From contig CACYSD010000018.1 of the NCBI GenBank assembly GCA_902776985.1, positions 1 through 64,000 of the forward strand: a stretch of 64,000 nt of DNA. Reading direction: 5' to 3'. Under the pieces are notes generated by a model, which saw only the letters and a program-made list of their open reading frames with translations, was not told where the DNA came from and ran no database searches. Position numbers and translations under genes: made by a program. This DNA comes from UBA3839 sp902776985. Its GTDB lineage: Bacteria > Bacteroidota > Bacteroidia > Bacteroidales > Bacteroidaceae. Each line of letters begins with the position of its first letter. Within the stretch, counting starts at the first letter, position 1. Shown piece by piece: positions 7,995 to 17,530 of this stretch.

Positions 7995-9485
7995 TTACAA
8001 CTTAACAATAAGTGGTTTTGATTCATTGTGCAAACGGTCGAGCGAAGTAATGAGAAGAGTGTGTCCTACATAGTTTCCCCTTAGCACAAAAGTATTCTTG
8101 CGACTCACTTGAACGATGTGTGTTGCATCGTCAAGATCAACCTTCTGGTTGCTTGCAAAATCGTAGACAACAAACATAACAACCTTGTCCATTTCCTTCT
8201 TGGCCTGGGGTGCGGACCAATTCAGCGCCGGTCCTTCTTTTGTAGTAACTATTGAAGGCTTGATTGGCTTCTTCGGTTTCTTGCTGTCGATAAACGGCAT
8301 TAGTGGCTGTAGTGAAGGATTAGCGTGGTACTGCTTGCGAAGCTTAGTTGCATAATCACCATAATTGTTGCAAACAGCGGCTGCATACCATTGACATGAA
8401 CCGTTGATATTCTTAAGTGAACGCTGAAGGTTGTATTTAGCATCCATTTGATGTTTGGTGATATCGCTGGGGTCAACACCCTTAACCGTACGTTCTACGT
8501 CCTGGCCAATGAAAAGCGGACGATTGCAGGCATAATCGTTCCACCAGTGACAAAGCACATCATAGTCAGCTACCTTTGTTCCTATATTCCAGTATATCTG
8601 AGGTATAAGATAATCCACCCAACCTTTTTCCTGCCAAAGAAGAATGTCGGCATAGAGATCGTCATAGTTCTGCGTTCCCTTGGTGGCGCTACCTTGACGG
8701 GTATTCTTCATTTCCTCATTATTGCGATATATTCCAAATGGAGAGATACCAAACTTCACCCATGGCTTAACATCTCTGATGAGATCATGGATATCCTTAA
8801 CAAGTTTGTTCACATTGTCGCGTCGCCAATCGCTGATATCATTAAATCCTCTTGGGTCCTGTTCAAAGAACTTGCTGTCGGGCAGAGGTGCTCCGTTGGC
8901 TGGATAAGGATAGAAATAATCATCCATGTGGATTCCGTCCACATCGTAGCGAGTGATGATATCCTCCACAACCATACAGGTGTACAAACGATTTTCCTCA
9001 AGGGCAGGATTGACTATAAGGAGATCATCGTAACTAAAAACCCTATCAGGATGACGTACTACATAATGCTGTTTGGAAACTTCTGTTGTGCCTTTTGTCT
9101 TTGCCCTGTATGGATTTATCCACGCATGGCACTCCATATTCCTGTTATGGCATTGTTGCACCATCCACTCAAGAGGATCCCAACCATCAGCAGGAGCTGT
9201 ACCTTGCTGTCCAGTAAGATAACGACTCCAAGGCTCTATTTTAGATTTATACAGAGCATCACATTCAGCTCTCACCTGAAAGAGAATGGCATTGATGCCA
9301 CAGCGTTGAAGTATGTCAAGCTGTGCAGATAGCATTTCCCGAATCTGCTCCGGTGTCTTATTCAGATACTGGCCATTAACACACTGAATCCATGCTCCTC
9401 GGAATTCTCTCTTAGGAGGTTTTGCTGCACTTACACTAACGAACAAAGAAAGGAAAAACAATAGAGTTAAGAATCGTCTCTGCAT
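7995..9485 (-). CDS. family-10-like glycosyl hydrolase (DUF187/GHL10)
   Basis: A 496-residue secreted protein with a signal peptide (residues 1-20, ending VSA). It then shows the GHL10 TIM-barrel signature: EFRGAWIQCVNGQYL, AILFQVRAECDALY, HAWINPYRAKT and the acidic motif VDGIHMDDYFYPYP, where the catalytic acids are expected. The last ~100 residues form a beta-sandwich (LNWSAPQAKKEMDKVVMFVVYDF), a likely fibronectin-III-type module. Family members cleave bacterial glycans, probably peptidoglycan or surface polysaccharide. It is divergent from the DnaJ gene with interlocked promoters. Confidence 0.88.
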   Translation of the reverse strand: MQRRFLTLLFFLSLFVSVSAAKPPKREFRGAWIQCVNGQYLNKTPEQIREMLSAQLDILQRCGINAILFQVRAECDALYKSKIEPWSRYLTGQQGTAPADGWDPLEWMVQQCHNRNMECHAWINPYRAKTKGTTEVSKQHYVVRHPDRVFSYDDLLIVNPALEENRLYTCMVVEDIITRYDVDGIHMDDYFYPYPANGAPLPDSKFFEQDPRGFNDISDWRRDNVNKLVKDIHDLIRDVKPWVKFGISPFGIYRNNEEMKNTRQGSATKGTQNYDDLYADILLWQEKGWVDYLIPQIYWNIGTKVADYDVLCHWWNDYACNRPLFIGQDVERTVKGVDPSDITKHQMDAKYNLQRSLKNINGSCQWYAAAVCNNYGDYATKLRKQYHANPSLQPLMPFIDSKKPKKPIKPSIVTTKEGPALNWSAPQAKKEMDKVVMFVVYDFASNQKVDLDDATHIVQVSRKNTFVLRGNYVGHTLLITSLDRLHNESKPLIVKL

Positions 9486-9536
9486 GATATTTACTAATTA
9501 GCTGTTTGTCGAAATATGATAAGATTGATAAGTTTT

Positions 9537-9566
9537 GCAAATATACTACTTTGGCATTAAATTTGC
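9537..9566. promoter_or_regulatory. interlocked divergent promoters of the glycosyl hydrolase and dnaJ-like genes
   Basis: The minus-strand -7 element TATATTTGC (9537-9545) and plus-strand -7 element TAAATTTGC (9558-9566) are 12 bp apart. The plus promoter's TTTTG -33 (9533-9537) overlaps the end of the minus -7 element. The two polymerases probably cannot bind at once. Confidence 0.65.
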
Positions 9567-9597
9567 AAGTAATTTTGTGAAAGGAGATTATGACAAA

Positions 9598-10257
9598 ATG
9601 ACAAAATTTATAGATTACTACAAAATTCTTGGTGTGAAGAAGGATATTCCCCAGGATGAAGTGAAGGCTGCTTACCGCAAACGCTCCAAGCAGTTTCATC
9701 CCGACTTGCACCCAAACGATCCCAAGGCTAAGGCTAAATTCCAGCTGCTCAATGAAGCTTATGAGGTTATAAACGACCCTGAGAAGCGTAAGCTTTACGA
9801 CCAGTATGGTGAAAATTGGGACAAGGCTCAGGGTATGGGAGGCATGAACGGAGCTGGAGGCTTCAGCGGTTTTGAGGGTTTCGGCGGAAGCGGATTTGGA
9901 AACGGCGGTTTTGATTTCAATTTCAACAAAGCGAATTTCTCAGACTTCTTCAGCGAATTCATGGGCGGAATGCACCAGCAGCCTCAGCAACCTACTGAAG
10001 TTAAGGCAAATATCAGCATAGATATGTTTACCGCAGCCCTTGGTGGCGATGTTTTCGTTGCTGTTGATGGTCACAAATACAAAATCAAGATTAAACCAGG
10101 TACTCAGCCAGGCAGTCAGATGCGTCTGCGCGGCAAGGGTGGAATAGGTGCCAACGGTGTGAAAAGAGACCTTATTATCACCATAAACATTTCGATTCCA
10201 ACAAACCTCACCGAGAAACAACGTGAGGTGCTGGAAAGCGTGAAGAGTGTTGTATGA
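9598..10257 (+). CDS. CbpA-type DnaJ co-chaperone
   Basis: A 219-residue cytosolic J-protein. The N-terminal J domain has HPD at residues 34-36. A Gly/Phe-rich linker (~80-130) and a single C-terminal client-binding domain with KIKIKPGTQPGSQMRLRGKG follow. There is no zinc finger, so it is CbpA-like and stimulates DnaK ATPase. The frame is open 21 codons upstream, but MTKFIDYYKILGV is the true J-domain start. A nearby ATG at 9590 is out of frame (M-T-K-stop). It ends 17 bp before the convergent metH stop. Confidence 0.9.
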   Translation: MTKFIDYYKILGVKKDIPQDEVKAAYRKRSKQFHPDLHPNDPKAKAKFQLLNEAYEVINDPEKRKLYDQYGENWDKAQGMGGMNGAGGFSGFEGFGGSGFGNGGFDFNFNKANFSDFFSEFMGGMHQQPQQPTEVKANISIDMFTAALGGDVFVAVDGHKYKIKIKPGTQPGSQMRLRGKGGIGANGVKRDLIITINISIPTNLTEKQREVLESVKSVV

Positions 10258-10274
10258 TATAAAAACACCTGTGC

Positions 10275-13070
10275 TTAAAACAACTTGGGTTTACGCTGGC
10301 GGGCTTCTTCAAGGGAGAGAGGCTCGCTATTTTGTTGGTTATAATCCTGGCGAAGTTTCCTGTATTTGTCGTCAAGTGTTTCCTGAACAGACATTTTTGA
10401 AGCCTCATCGAGTAGGGAATTGGCTATATTGGAATTCTGTGAAGCGTCCTTCACCCAAACCACAGGTGCATTGTACACAGGAGCAATCTTAAGTGCTGTA
10501 TGGAGTTCGCTGGTTGTTGCTCCGCCTATCATGATTGGTATGTTGGAATTATGTTCCTGTAGCACCTTGGCCACATTCACCATTTCCTCCAACGATGGTG
10601 TAATAAGTCCGCTCAAACCAATAATATCCACATTCTCACTAATAGCTTTCTCTACTATAACTTCGGCTGGAACCATTGTTCCCAGATCTATTACCTCAAA
10701 TCCGTTGCACGACATCACAACACTCACGATATTCTTACCGATATCGTGCACATCACCCTTAACCGTTGCCAGCAATACTTTGGGCTTGTGACTTGTAGCG
10801 CCATCACTGGAAACGGTATCTTTGCTTCCTTGCTCCATAAACGGCTGAAGTATATCTACAGCTTTGCTCATGGTTCTGGCAGACTTAACAACCTGAGGCA
10901 AGAACATCTTTCCTTCACCGAAGAGCTGTCCCACATAGTTCATAGCATTCATCAGCGGTCCTTCAATCACCTTTGTAGGATTCTCATACTTTGCCAACGC
11001 TTCGTTGATATCCTCAGAAAGATAATCATCTATGCCTTTCTGAAGAGCAAACTTCAGTCTTTCCTCTACCGACTCCTGTCGCCAAGCCATCACTCCGCTG
11101 TCGGAAGTATCGACAGAACTACTATTCACTGTAGCTGCAGCCTTTATTGCTTCCGCCTGTTCTATGAGGCGTTCGGTGGCATCACTACGACGGTTGAAGA
11201 GCACATCTTCAATTGCCTGAAGCAAATCTTCAGGAATGCTGTCGTAAGTGACCTTTGTTGCGGGATTCACAATTCCGAAATTCTGCCCTGCATTGATGCT
11301 GTGATAGAGAAATGCAGCGTGCATAGCTTCCCTAACGTAATTGTTTCCTCTTAAAGCAAAACTGAGGTTGCTGACACCACCGCTCACATTGGCTCCAGGC
11401 AGATACTCACGAATCCAACGCACAGCCTTTATGAAGTCAATGGCATAGTTGTTATGATCCTCTATTCCTGTTGCAACAGAAAGAATGTTAGGGTCAAATA
11501 TGATGTTGTGAGGATTGAAACCAATTTCGTCAACAAGTATATGGTAAGCACGATTGCAGATTTCTATCTTCCGCTCATAGGTTGTAGCCTGTCCTTCTTC
11601 ATCGAAAGCCATAACCACTACGGCGGCTCCCATCTTTCTTATGACTTCGGCGTGACTTCGGAAGACCTGTTCTCCTTCCTTAAGCGAGATGGAATTGACT
11701 ATACATTTTCCCTGTACACACTTAAGTCCTGCCTCGAGCACAGTCCAATCGGATGAATCAATCATGATTGGCACTTTTGAGATGTCGGGATCAGACATAA
11801 TCAGATTAAGGAATGTGGTCATTTCCTGATGTGAATCAAGAAGTCCGTCGTCCATATTGATGTCAAGGATGAGCGCTCCGTCCTCAACCTGCTTACGGGC
11901 TATAGAGAGTGCTTCGCTATAGTTGTGTTCGTTGATAAGTCGCAGGAATTTTCGTGAACCTGCCACATTGCAGCGTTCTCCTATATTTATGAAATTTATC
12001 TGCGGAGTCACTTCCAGCAGTTCAAGTCCTGAAAGCCATAGGTTCTGATGCTGTGGCGCAGGAATATGGATTTTATCCGAAGGAGTATTATCTATGATCT
12101 TCTGGAACTCACGGATATATTCCTCAGTCGTTCCGCAGCATCCTCCAATGATGTTCACCAGCGAAGCATCGATGATGTCCTGCATCTGCTCAGCCATCTG
12201 TTCAGGTGTCTGGTCGTATTTTCCCAAAGCATTAGGAAGACCAGCATTGGGATAAACGCTAATATAGTATGGTGCTTGGGCTGCAAGTTCTTTGACGAAA
12301 GGTTTGAGCATCTGTGCACCGAATGAACAGTTAAGGCCTACGGAGAAGATATTGGCATGCTCTACCGAAGCAAGAAATGCATCCAGTGTCTGTCCAGAGA
12401 GTGTTCGTCCGGCAATATCCGAAACTGTGACAGAAAGCATGATGGGCACTTCTCTGCCTGTCTGTTCCATTGCTTTCTGAGCTGCATAAATGGCTGCTTT
12501 GGCATTGAGTGTATCGAATATAGTCTCAATGAGCAAAAGGTCAACACCTCCTTCGAGAAGAGCCGTCATCTGCTCAGTGTATGCATCGGCAACCTGGTCG
12601 AATGTTATGTTGCGCAGAGCTGGATTATTTATATCCGGGCTTATGCTGCATGAGCGGTTGGTAGGTCCTACGCTTCCTGCCACGAATCTTGGTTTTTCAG
12701 GATTGACAAGAGCGAATTCATCAGCCACCCTGCGGGCAATGCGTGCACCTTCTGTATTGATTTCCTTTGCGTAATCACTAAGGAAATAGTCGGATTGCGA
12801 TATCCTCTGTCCCGAGAAAGTATTAGTCTCGATAATGTCTGCTCCAGCTTCAAGATATTTGCGATGGATATCCGAGATGATATCCGGGCGTGTAAGGTTA
12901 AGCACATCGTTGTTCCCCTTCATTATCCCGGCGACATCAGCAAAACGGCTGCCACGAAAATCCTCTTCACTCAGGTCATACTGCTGAATCATCGTTCCCA
13001 TAGCTCCGTCGAGAAGGAGAATACGTTCTTTGACTATATCGTGTATGGAAGGCTTTTGCATTTGTGTCAA
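10275..13070 (-). CDS. metH: cobalamin-dependent methionine synthase lacking the reactivation domain
   Basis: A 931-residue enzyme that transfers the methyl group from methyltetrahydrofolate to homocysteine. Domains in order: homocysteine-binding (zinc cysteines in VGLNCSFG and GGCCGTT), pterin-binding (NFINIGERCNVAGS), cobalamin cap, and cobalamin-binding (GDVHDIGKN with the lower-ligand His). It stops at ...EARQRKPKLF, where full-length MetH (~1,200 residues) would continue into the AdoMet-dependent reactivation domain. Known Bacteroidetes MetH proteins can be like this, with reactivation supplied separately. It lies 9 bp after smpB. Confidence 0.93.
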   Translation of the reverse strand: MTQMQKPSIHDIVKERILLLDGAMGTMIQQYDLSEEDFRGSRFADVAGIMKGNNDVLNLTRPDIISDIHRKYLEAGADIIETNTFSGQRISQSDYFLSDYAKEINTEGARIARRVADEFALVNPEKPRFVAGSVGPTNRSCSISPDINNPALRNITFDQVADAYTEQMTALLEGGVDLLLIETIFDTLNAKAAIYAAQKAMEQTGREVPIMLSVTVSDIAGRTLSGQTLDAFLASVEHANIFSVGLNCSFGAQMLKPFVKELAAQAPYYISVYPNAGLPNALGKYDQTPEQMAEQMQDIIDASLVNIIGGCCGTTEEYIREFQKIIDNTPSDKIHIPAPQHQNLWLSGLELLEVTPQINFINIGERCNVAGSRKFLRLINEHNYSEALSIARKQVEDGALILDINMDDGLLDSHQEMTTFLNLIMSDPDISKVPIMIDSSDWTVLEAGLKCVQGKCIVNSISLKEGEQVFRSHAEVIRKMGAAVVVMAFDEEGQATTYERKIEICNRAYHILVDEIGFNPHNIIFDPNILSVATGIEDHNNYAIDFIKAVRWIREYLPGANVSGGVSNLSFALRGNNYVREAMHAAFLYHSINAGQNFGIVNPATKVTYDSIPEDLLQAIEDVLFNRRSDATERLIEQAEAIKAAATVNSSSVDTSDSGVMAWRQESVEERLKFALQKGIDDYLSEDINEALAKYENPTKVIEGPLMNAMNYVGQLFGEGKMFLPQVVKSARTMSKAVDILQPFMEQGSKDTVSSDGATSHKPKVLLATVKGDVHDIGKNIVSVVMSCNGFEVIDLGTMVPAEVIVEKAISENVDIIGLSGLITPSLEEMVNVAKVLQEHNSNIPIMIGGATTSELHTALKIAPVYNAPVVWVKDASQNSNIANSLLDEASKMSVQETLDDKYRKLRQDYNQQNSEPLSLEEARQRKPKLF

Positions 13071-13079
13071 TGTGATTGA

Positions 13080-13550
13080 TTAGTATTTCTTGATTACACG
13101 GTCCATTTCCCTGCGGTCTTCTTTCTCCTTGAGTGTCTGACGCTTGTCATATTCCTTCTTACCTTTGGCAAGGGCAATGTCAAGTTTTGCCAGCCCTTTG
13201 TCGTTAATGAAAAGGCGGATTGGTACGATGGTAAATCCTGGAGTCTTGGCATCGTTCTCAAGGTTGCGTAGTTCCTTCTTGTTGAGTAGCAGCTTGCGTT
13301 CCCGTCTTTCTGTGTGGTTATTATACGAACCCTGCAGATAGAGTGAAATATTCATGTTCTTCACCCACAGTTCGCCGTTGGTGAAGTAGCAATACGTATC
13401 GACAAGCGAAGCCTTACCTTGCCTGATAGATTTGATTTCGGTTCCGGTTAAGACAATGCCAGCCGTGTAGGTATCAATGAAAGCATAGTCAAATGATGCT
13501 CTTTTGTTCTTTATGTTGATATGCTGTGGTTTCAGTTCTTTCTGTTTCAT
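13080..13550 (-). CDS. smpB: SsrA-binding protein SmpB
   Basis: A 156-residue partner of tmRNA in rescuing stalled ribosomes. Family landmarks are present: NKRASFDYAFIDTYTAGIVLTGTEIKSIRQG (near the N-terminus), the central FTNGELWVKNMNISLY, and the basic C-terminal tail (KKEYDKRQTLKEKEDRRE) that enters the empty mRNA channel. It sits between the DUF4375 gene (27 bp) and metH (9 bp) in a minus-strand run. No tmRNA gene is visible in the window. Confidence 0.95.
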   Translation of the reverse strand: MKQKELKPQHINIKNKRASFDYAFIDTYTAGIVLTGTEIKSIRQGKASLVDTYCYFTNGELWVKNMNISLYLQGSYNNHTERRERKLLLNKKELRNLENDAKTPGFTIVPIRLFINDKGLAKLDIALAKGKKEYDKRQTLKEKEDRREMDRVIKKY

Positions 13551-13577
13551 CTTGTCATTTTCATCATTCTTTGTTCG

Positions 13578-14054
13578 TTACTGAAGCAGGAAACTCTGTT
13601 CGTGAGCCTTGACATAGGCAGCAATGGCAGGAGTTACCGTTTCCTGGTATTCATCGAGAAAATCGTCACCAAGTTCGTTCATTGCCTCCTGTTGTTCGTA
13701 GAGCGCCATAAACTCTTCTTCGGTGAGGTCTGCCTCCAGTTGTTCGCGGTTGCGGTTGTATTCCCGCTTCACGTCATACATAAAATTGCCGAAGTCTCTG
13801 AGATTCCACTCCTGCTTCATTACTTTGGCAAATGGACCGTCGAGCACATAGGGGCCATACCCGTTCTGGATAAGTTGTATGAATCCGCCCTCCATCACCT
13901 CATCGAGAATGATGCGATAGGCGAGGAGAGTGTGCTGATTGGCTGTCAGCTTATTCATATTCTCAGCGTTGAGACTTCCACCAATGTGTTTGAGATAAGA
14001 ATTGGTTATGCCGTATATGTAAGACGTAGCATCCTTTTCCATGTCTTTTATCAT
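13578..14054 (-). CDS. DUF4375 (DMP19-like) family protein
   Basis: A 158-residue acidic, mostly helical cytoplasmic protein with no signal peptide. The central VMEGGFIQLIQNGYGPYVLDGPF matches the DUF4375/DMP19 family (GGF.Q...N..G). The function is unknown; the Neisseria DMP19 protein is described as a DNA mimic, but I would not transfer that role. Its ATG overlaps the fructose-bisphosphatase stop by 4 bp, so it is translationally coupled to that gene. Confidence 0.7.
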   Translation of the reverse strand: MIKDMEKDATSYIYGITNSYLKHIGGSLNAENMNKLTANQHTLLAYRIILDEVMEGGFIQLIQNGYGPYVLDGPFAKVMKQEWNLRDFGNFMYDVKREYNRNREQLEADLTEEEFMALYEQQEAMNELGDDFLDEYQETVTPAIAAYVKAHEQSFLLQ

Positions 14055-16042
14055 TTTGACTGTTCCTTAATGTATCCGTTTCTGTATGCTATCAGCAGTC
14101 GCTTGAGATTGTCAATCTGAGCAGCGATTAACTTGCCTTTATCGGTGTCCTTCACATACATACGTTTACTGTTCAACTCCACAATCTGAGTAGTGCTCTT
14201 GATGTCGGCACCTGTTTTGATTGCATCCTGAGCGCTGCGAAATGGCTGGTGCTGCACCAGTTCAAGTCCGCGTGAATGGTAGGTGAGGGTATAGCCAGCT
14301 ATTCCTGTCTTAGGCTGATAAGCCTTAGAGAATCCTCCGTCGATGACGAGCAGTTTGCCGTTTGCCTTGACAGGGGTTTCACCTTTTATTGTACGCACAG
14401 GAACATGTCCGTTGATGATGTGGCGATGTTCGCCTTCCACTCCAAAGTTGTCGAGAATGCTGTCAATCACCTTTTCATCATTATTATATATATAGTAATA
14501 GCCTTTAGCTTCCTTGTGTGTGGCTTTGTCGGCTATAAAGTAGCGTTCGAAGGTTGTCATGCGGTCTTTGTCGAAGAGCGGAGAATTGGGACCGCACCAC
14601 AGATACCAGAGATAGTCGCATGCATAGTTTTTATCTTCAGCAGTTACATCGTTGCTGAATGCCTCACGCACCACATATCCCGTCTGCTTCATCAGGTCTA
14701 TGCCTTTGTAGCGATTGCCCTTTATCTCAACTTCCTTGAGCGAAGCATCCTCGTTGAGGGGAATGCTGGCGTGATACATGAGGTTGGAATTGCTGATAGC
14801 ATACATGCCTCCGTGAGTGAGCAGACATTTCACGTGTCGCTGCAGTTTGTCGCTTGTGCGGAAACTGTGGGTGATACGTTGCATAAGCATTTCCTCCTCC
14901 TCTGTCAGAGCGTAGGGTTCCTGTGGATTGATAGTCGGGAAATTGTTATCGAGCAGGACATAGTCCTTGCCGTCAAGTTCTATTGTTCCTTTCTCGTAAT
15001 TGATTCTGTGAAGCATCTTGCGGTCTTCCATTCCATATTCAGGGCGGCGGTCTATGATGTGTGCCTCTTCCTTGAACTGGATAATAGTTATCGCCTTGTG
15101 CATTAGAGCGTAGAGGCGACGCGTCTTGTCATCAAGATCAGTCTCTCTGCCGAGATCTACGAGTGCAAACTGGTAGCAAGGGTCATTGGCATAAGTATCG
15201 AGAGCGAAGGTAGCAAGAGGCATGAGGTTGATGCCGTAGCCGTCTTCGAGGGTAGCCAGGTTTTCATAGCGCAAAGTGAGACGAAGCACATTGCAGATGC
15301 ATGCCCTGTTGCCTGCCGCAGCCCCCATCCATTCTATGTCGTGATTGCCCCACACTATATCCCAGTGGCGGTAGTTCATCAGAGTGTCCATGATGAGGTG
15401 TGCTCCGGCTCCTCTGTCAAAGATATCGCCCAGCAAGTGCAGACGGTCTATGGCAAGCCGCTGGATGAGTTTGCAGATTTCTATGATGAATTCATCGGCA
15501 CGTTGTGTGTCGATGATGGATTCAATAATCATCTGATAGTAGCGATGCTTCTTCTCGCCTACGCCTGAATAACCCTCATGCAGAAGTTCCTCAATGATGT
15601 ACCCGAAAGCCTTTGGCAGTTCCTTGCGGATTTTGGAGCGAGTGTATTTCGATGAAACCTCACGGCACACTTTCACCAGGCAGACGAGGGTAGTGCGGTA
15701 GAATTCATGAAGGTCTTCAGTAGTTTCTTTTATCAGCTGGAGTTTCTGTTCAGGATAGTAGATAAGCGTGCACAATTCTTTCTTCTGTGCCTTCTTGAGT
15801 TCGTCGGAAAAGAGTTCCTCGACCTTACGCTTCACATATCCTGATGCGTTGCGCAGCACATGGTTGAAGGCATCACTTTCTCCGTGCGGATCACTTATAA
15901 AGTGTTCCGTAGGCTTAGGCAGATTCAGTATTGCCTCGAGGTTGATTATCTCCGTACTTGCCTCTGCTACCGTTGGAAACGACTGAGCCAATAGTTGCAA
16001 ATACCTCAAATCCTCCTTAATTGAAACTTCGCTGTTTATCAT
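14051..16042 (-). CDS. fbp: fructose-1,6-bisphosphatase, class III
   Basis: A 663-residue gluconeogenic enzyme that converts fructose 1,6-bisphosphate to fructose 6-phosphate. It belongs to the large Firmicutes/Bacteroidetes class III family, built on a calcineurin-like metallophosphatase core. Metal-ligand motifs are HFISDPHGE (~41-49), LLGDIFDRGAGAH (~200), VWGNHDIEWMGA (~230) and a late INGHVPV. The full length matches the family. It lies 13 bp downstream of the CapA-NlpC gene and overlaps DUF4375. Confidence 0.95.
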   Translation of the reverse strand: MINSEVSIKEDLRYLQLLAQSFPTVAEASTEIINLEAILNLPKPTEHFISDPHGESDAFNHVLRNASGYVKRKVEELFSDELKKAQKKELCTLIYYPEQKLQLIKETTEDLHEFYRTTLVCLVKVCREVSSKYTRSKIRKELPKAFGYIIEELLHEGYSGVGEKKHRYYQMIIESIIDTQRADEFIIEICKLIQRLAIDRLHLLGDIFDRGAGAHLIMDTLMNYRHWDIVWGNHDIEWMGAAAGNRACICNVLRLTLRYENLATLEDGYGINLMPLATFALDTYANDPCYQFALVDLGRETDLDDKTRRLYALMHKAITIIQFKEEAHIIDRRPEYGMEDRKMLHRINYEKGTIELDGKDYVLLDNNFPTINPQEPYALTEEEEMLMQRITHSFRTSDKLQRHVKCLLTHGGMYAISNSNLMYHASIPLNEDASLKEVEIKGNRYKGIDLMKQTGYVVREAFSNDVTAEDKNYACDYLWYLWCGPNSPLFDKDRMTTFERYFIADKATHKEAKGYYYIYNNDEKVIDSILDNFGVEGEHRHIINGHVPVRTIKGETPVKANGKLLVIDGGFSKAYQPKTGIAGYTLTYHSRGLELVQHQPFRSAQDAIKTGADIKSTTQIVELNSKRMYVKDTDKGKLIAAQIDNLKRLLIAYRNGYIKEQSK

Positions 16043-16055
16043 TTTAATTAATTAG

Positions 16056-17504
16056 TTACTTTATCACTCTCTTTGCTCCCACATATCTTCGGATGTAGTA
16101 AGCGGAAGTGGAGAAGTCGGTTATCATGATTCCGCGAGAACTCGATGCATGGATGAACTGGAATGAGTTGCGTCCAGGATCAACGTTCACCACCATTCCC
16201 ACATGTCCTACACCTGAACTGGTTCGTCCCTTGAAGAAAACCAGGTCGCCTGGTCGCAGGCTATGACGGTCAACTGGAGTACCTTGTGTGTACTGCACCT
16301 GGGACGAGCGGGAAAGGTTGTAGCCGAACTTACCGAATATATAACTGGTGAATCCAGAACAGTCGAAGGTGTTAGGACCGGCAGTTCCATGCACATATCG
16401 CTTGCCAAGGTGTTTCTTTCCCTCGGCTATAATTTTTGCTGCCTGCATATTCGGACTTCTCGACAATGATATGATTTCGCCATCGGGCTGAATTTTCAGT
16501 TCGTTGTTTGCCACATACTGCTCTGTGGCATTTCGGATGAGTGTTGCCGCACGGTTGGCTGGGTCAACAGTCATTGCAGCGTCCTTGTGCTGAAGGAGCG
16601 AGTTGATGCGTCCGCCATCAAAATAGCCGTCAGAGGTCAAAGTAACTTCAAGCAGGGGAGCACAACCGTTGTTGCCGTTTATGTTCACACCTGAAGGAGT
16701 GAAGAAATTACCCAATCCATAGACAATCAGTTTGTCGTTGTACAGCTCCATAGGCTGAAGGGATGTGCTACCTGAACCAAATACCAGGTCAGCACCAGCA
16801 TCAATACAGGTCTGTGCAAAGAGTCGCTGGTTGTGGATTCTCGCATCCTCGCTGTTGTCAGCGCTGTTCACCATTGCCGAATTGGAATGAAGCCTATCTA
16901 CGTGAGTGAAAGAAACGATCACAATATCACAGTTCGATTTCAGCCGCTTCACCACATTCTTCACAGCAACAGAATCGCCCATGGCAGCTGAATGGGAAGT
17001 GTTTCCAAATGAAGCAAAACCATATTTAACTCCGTTTTTCTCAAACGTAGTGCTCACCTTCAAACCTTTCACACCAGCCGTCTCTATGTTGTTGGTTTCG
17101 AGTATACTACTTGTCTGCAGCAATCCGTCAAGACCGAAATCGCTGAGGTGCAAACCCGACATGCTGACAGCGGTCACTCCGTTTCCTGCAAGACTAACCG
17201 CTGCACTTTCAGGCATACGGATGAGAGCGTGGTGAGAACTGGCATTAGCTCTGTTAGGAGTAGTGTGTTCGTCGGCAAAAACTGTTCCCAGCACAACAAA
17301 CGAAGCATCAGCCTTCTGCAGGATAGGACGTGCCACGGAGAGCATTTCGTCAGTTTCCTTTGGTGTTACTATATGTGCATTCGAAGTGCCATAGTTATTA
17401 CCAAGGTTTATTTCACCACCAACAACTATCTTCACCGATTTCTGTGCATGAACAGAAAAGCATGTGGTGATAAAAGCCAAAATATATAATAATCTATATC
17501 TCAT
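16056..17504 (-). CDS. CapA-like phosphoesterase fused to an NlpC/P60 peptidase
   Basis: A 482-residue secreted protein with a signal peptide (residues 1-20, ending VHA). Residues ~22-300 form a CapA/PgsA-type metallophosphoesterase domain (VKIVVGGEINLGNN; VIVSFTHVD; GADLVFGSGSTSLQPMELYNDKLIVYGLGNF). Residues ~350-482 are an NlpC/P60 cysteine peptidase with Cys382 (FDCSGF), His434 (GHVGMV) and His452 (FIHASS) as the expected catalytic triad. The peptidase half probably cleaves peptidoglycan stem peptides, and the CapA half may bind or process a polymer. I rarely see these joined. Confidence 0.85.
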   Translation of the reverse strand: MRYRLLYILAFITTCFSVHAQKSVKIVVGGEINLGNNYGTSNAHIVTPKETDEMLSVARPILQKADASFVVLGTVFADEHTTPNRANASSHHALIRMPESAAVSLAGNGVTAVSMSGLHLSDFGLDGLLQTSSILETNNIETAGVKGLKVSTTFEKNGVKYGFASFGNTSHSAAMGDSVAVKNVVKRLKSNCDIVIVSFTHVDRLHSNSAMVNSADNSEDARIHNQRLFAQTCIDAGADLVFGSGSTSLQPMELYNDKLIVYGLGNFFTPSGVNINGNNGCAPLLEVTLTSDGYFDGGRINSLLQHKDAAMTVDPANRAATLIRNATEQYVANNELKIQPDGEIISLSRSPNMQAAKIIAEGKKHLGKRYVHGTAGPNTFDCSGFTSYIFGKFGYNLSRSSQVQYTQGTPVDRHSLRPGDLVFFKGRTSSGVGHVGMVVNVDPGRNSFQFIHASSSRGIMITDFSTSAYYIRRYVGAKRVIK

Positions 17505-17530
17505 AATTCTTAATGTTTCAAAATCACAGA

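Noticed and set aside
13060..13080. Cobalamin or SAM riboswitch before metH
   Set aside because: Only 9 bp separate smpB and metH, too short for any riboswitch, and none is seen before smpB.
14276..15106. 276-codon plus-strand frame inside the fructose-bisphosphatase gene
   Set aside because: Antisense shadow of a strongly conserved gene, rich in Cys/Phe/Val as expected from the complementary strand.
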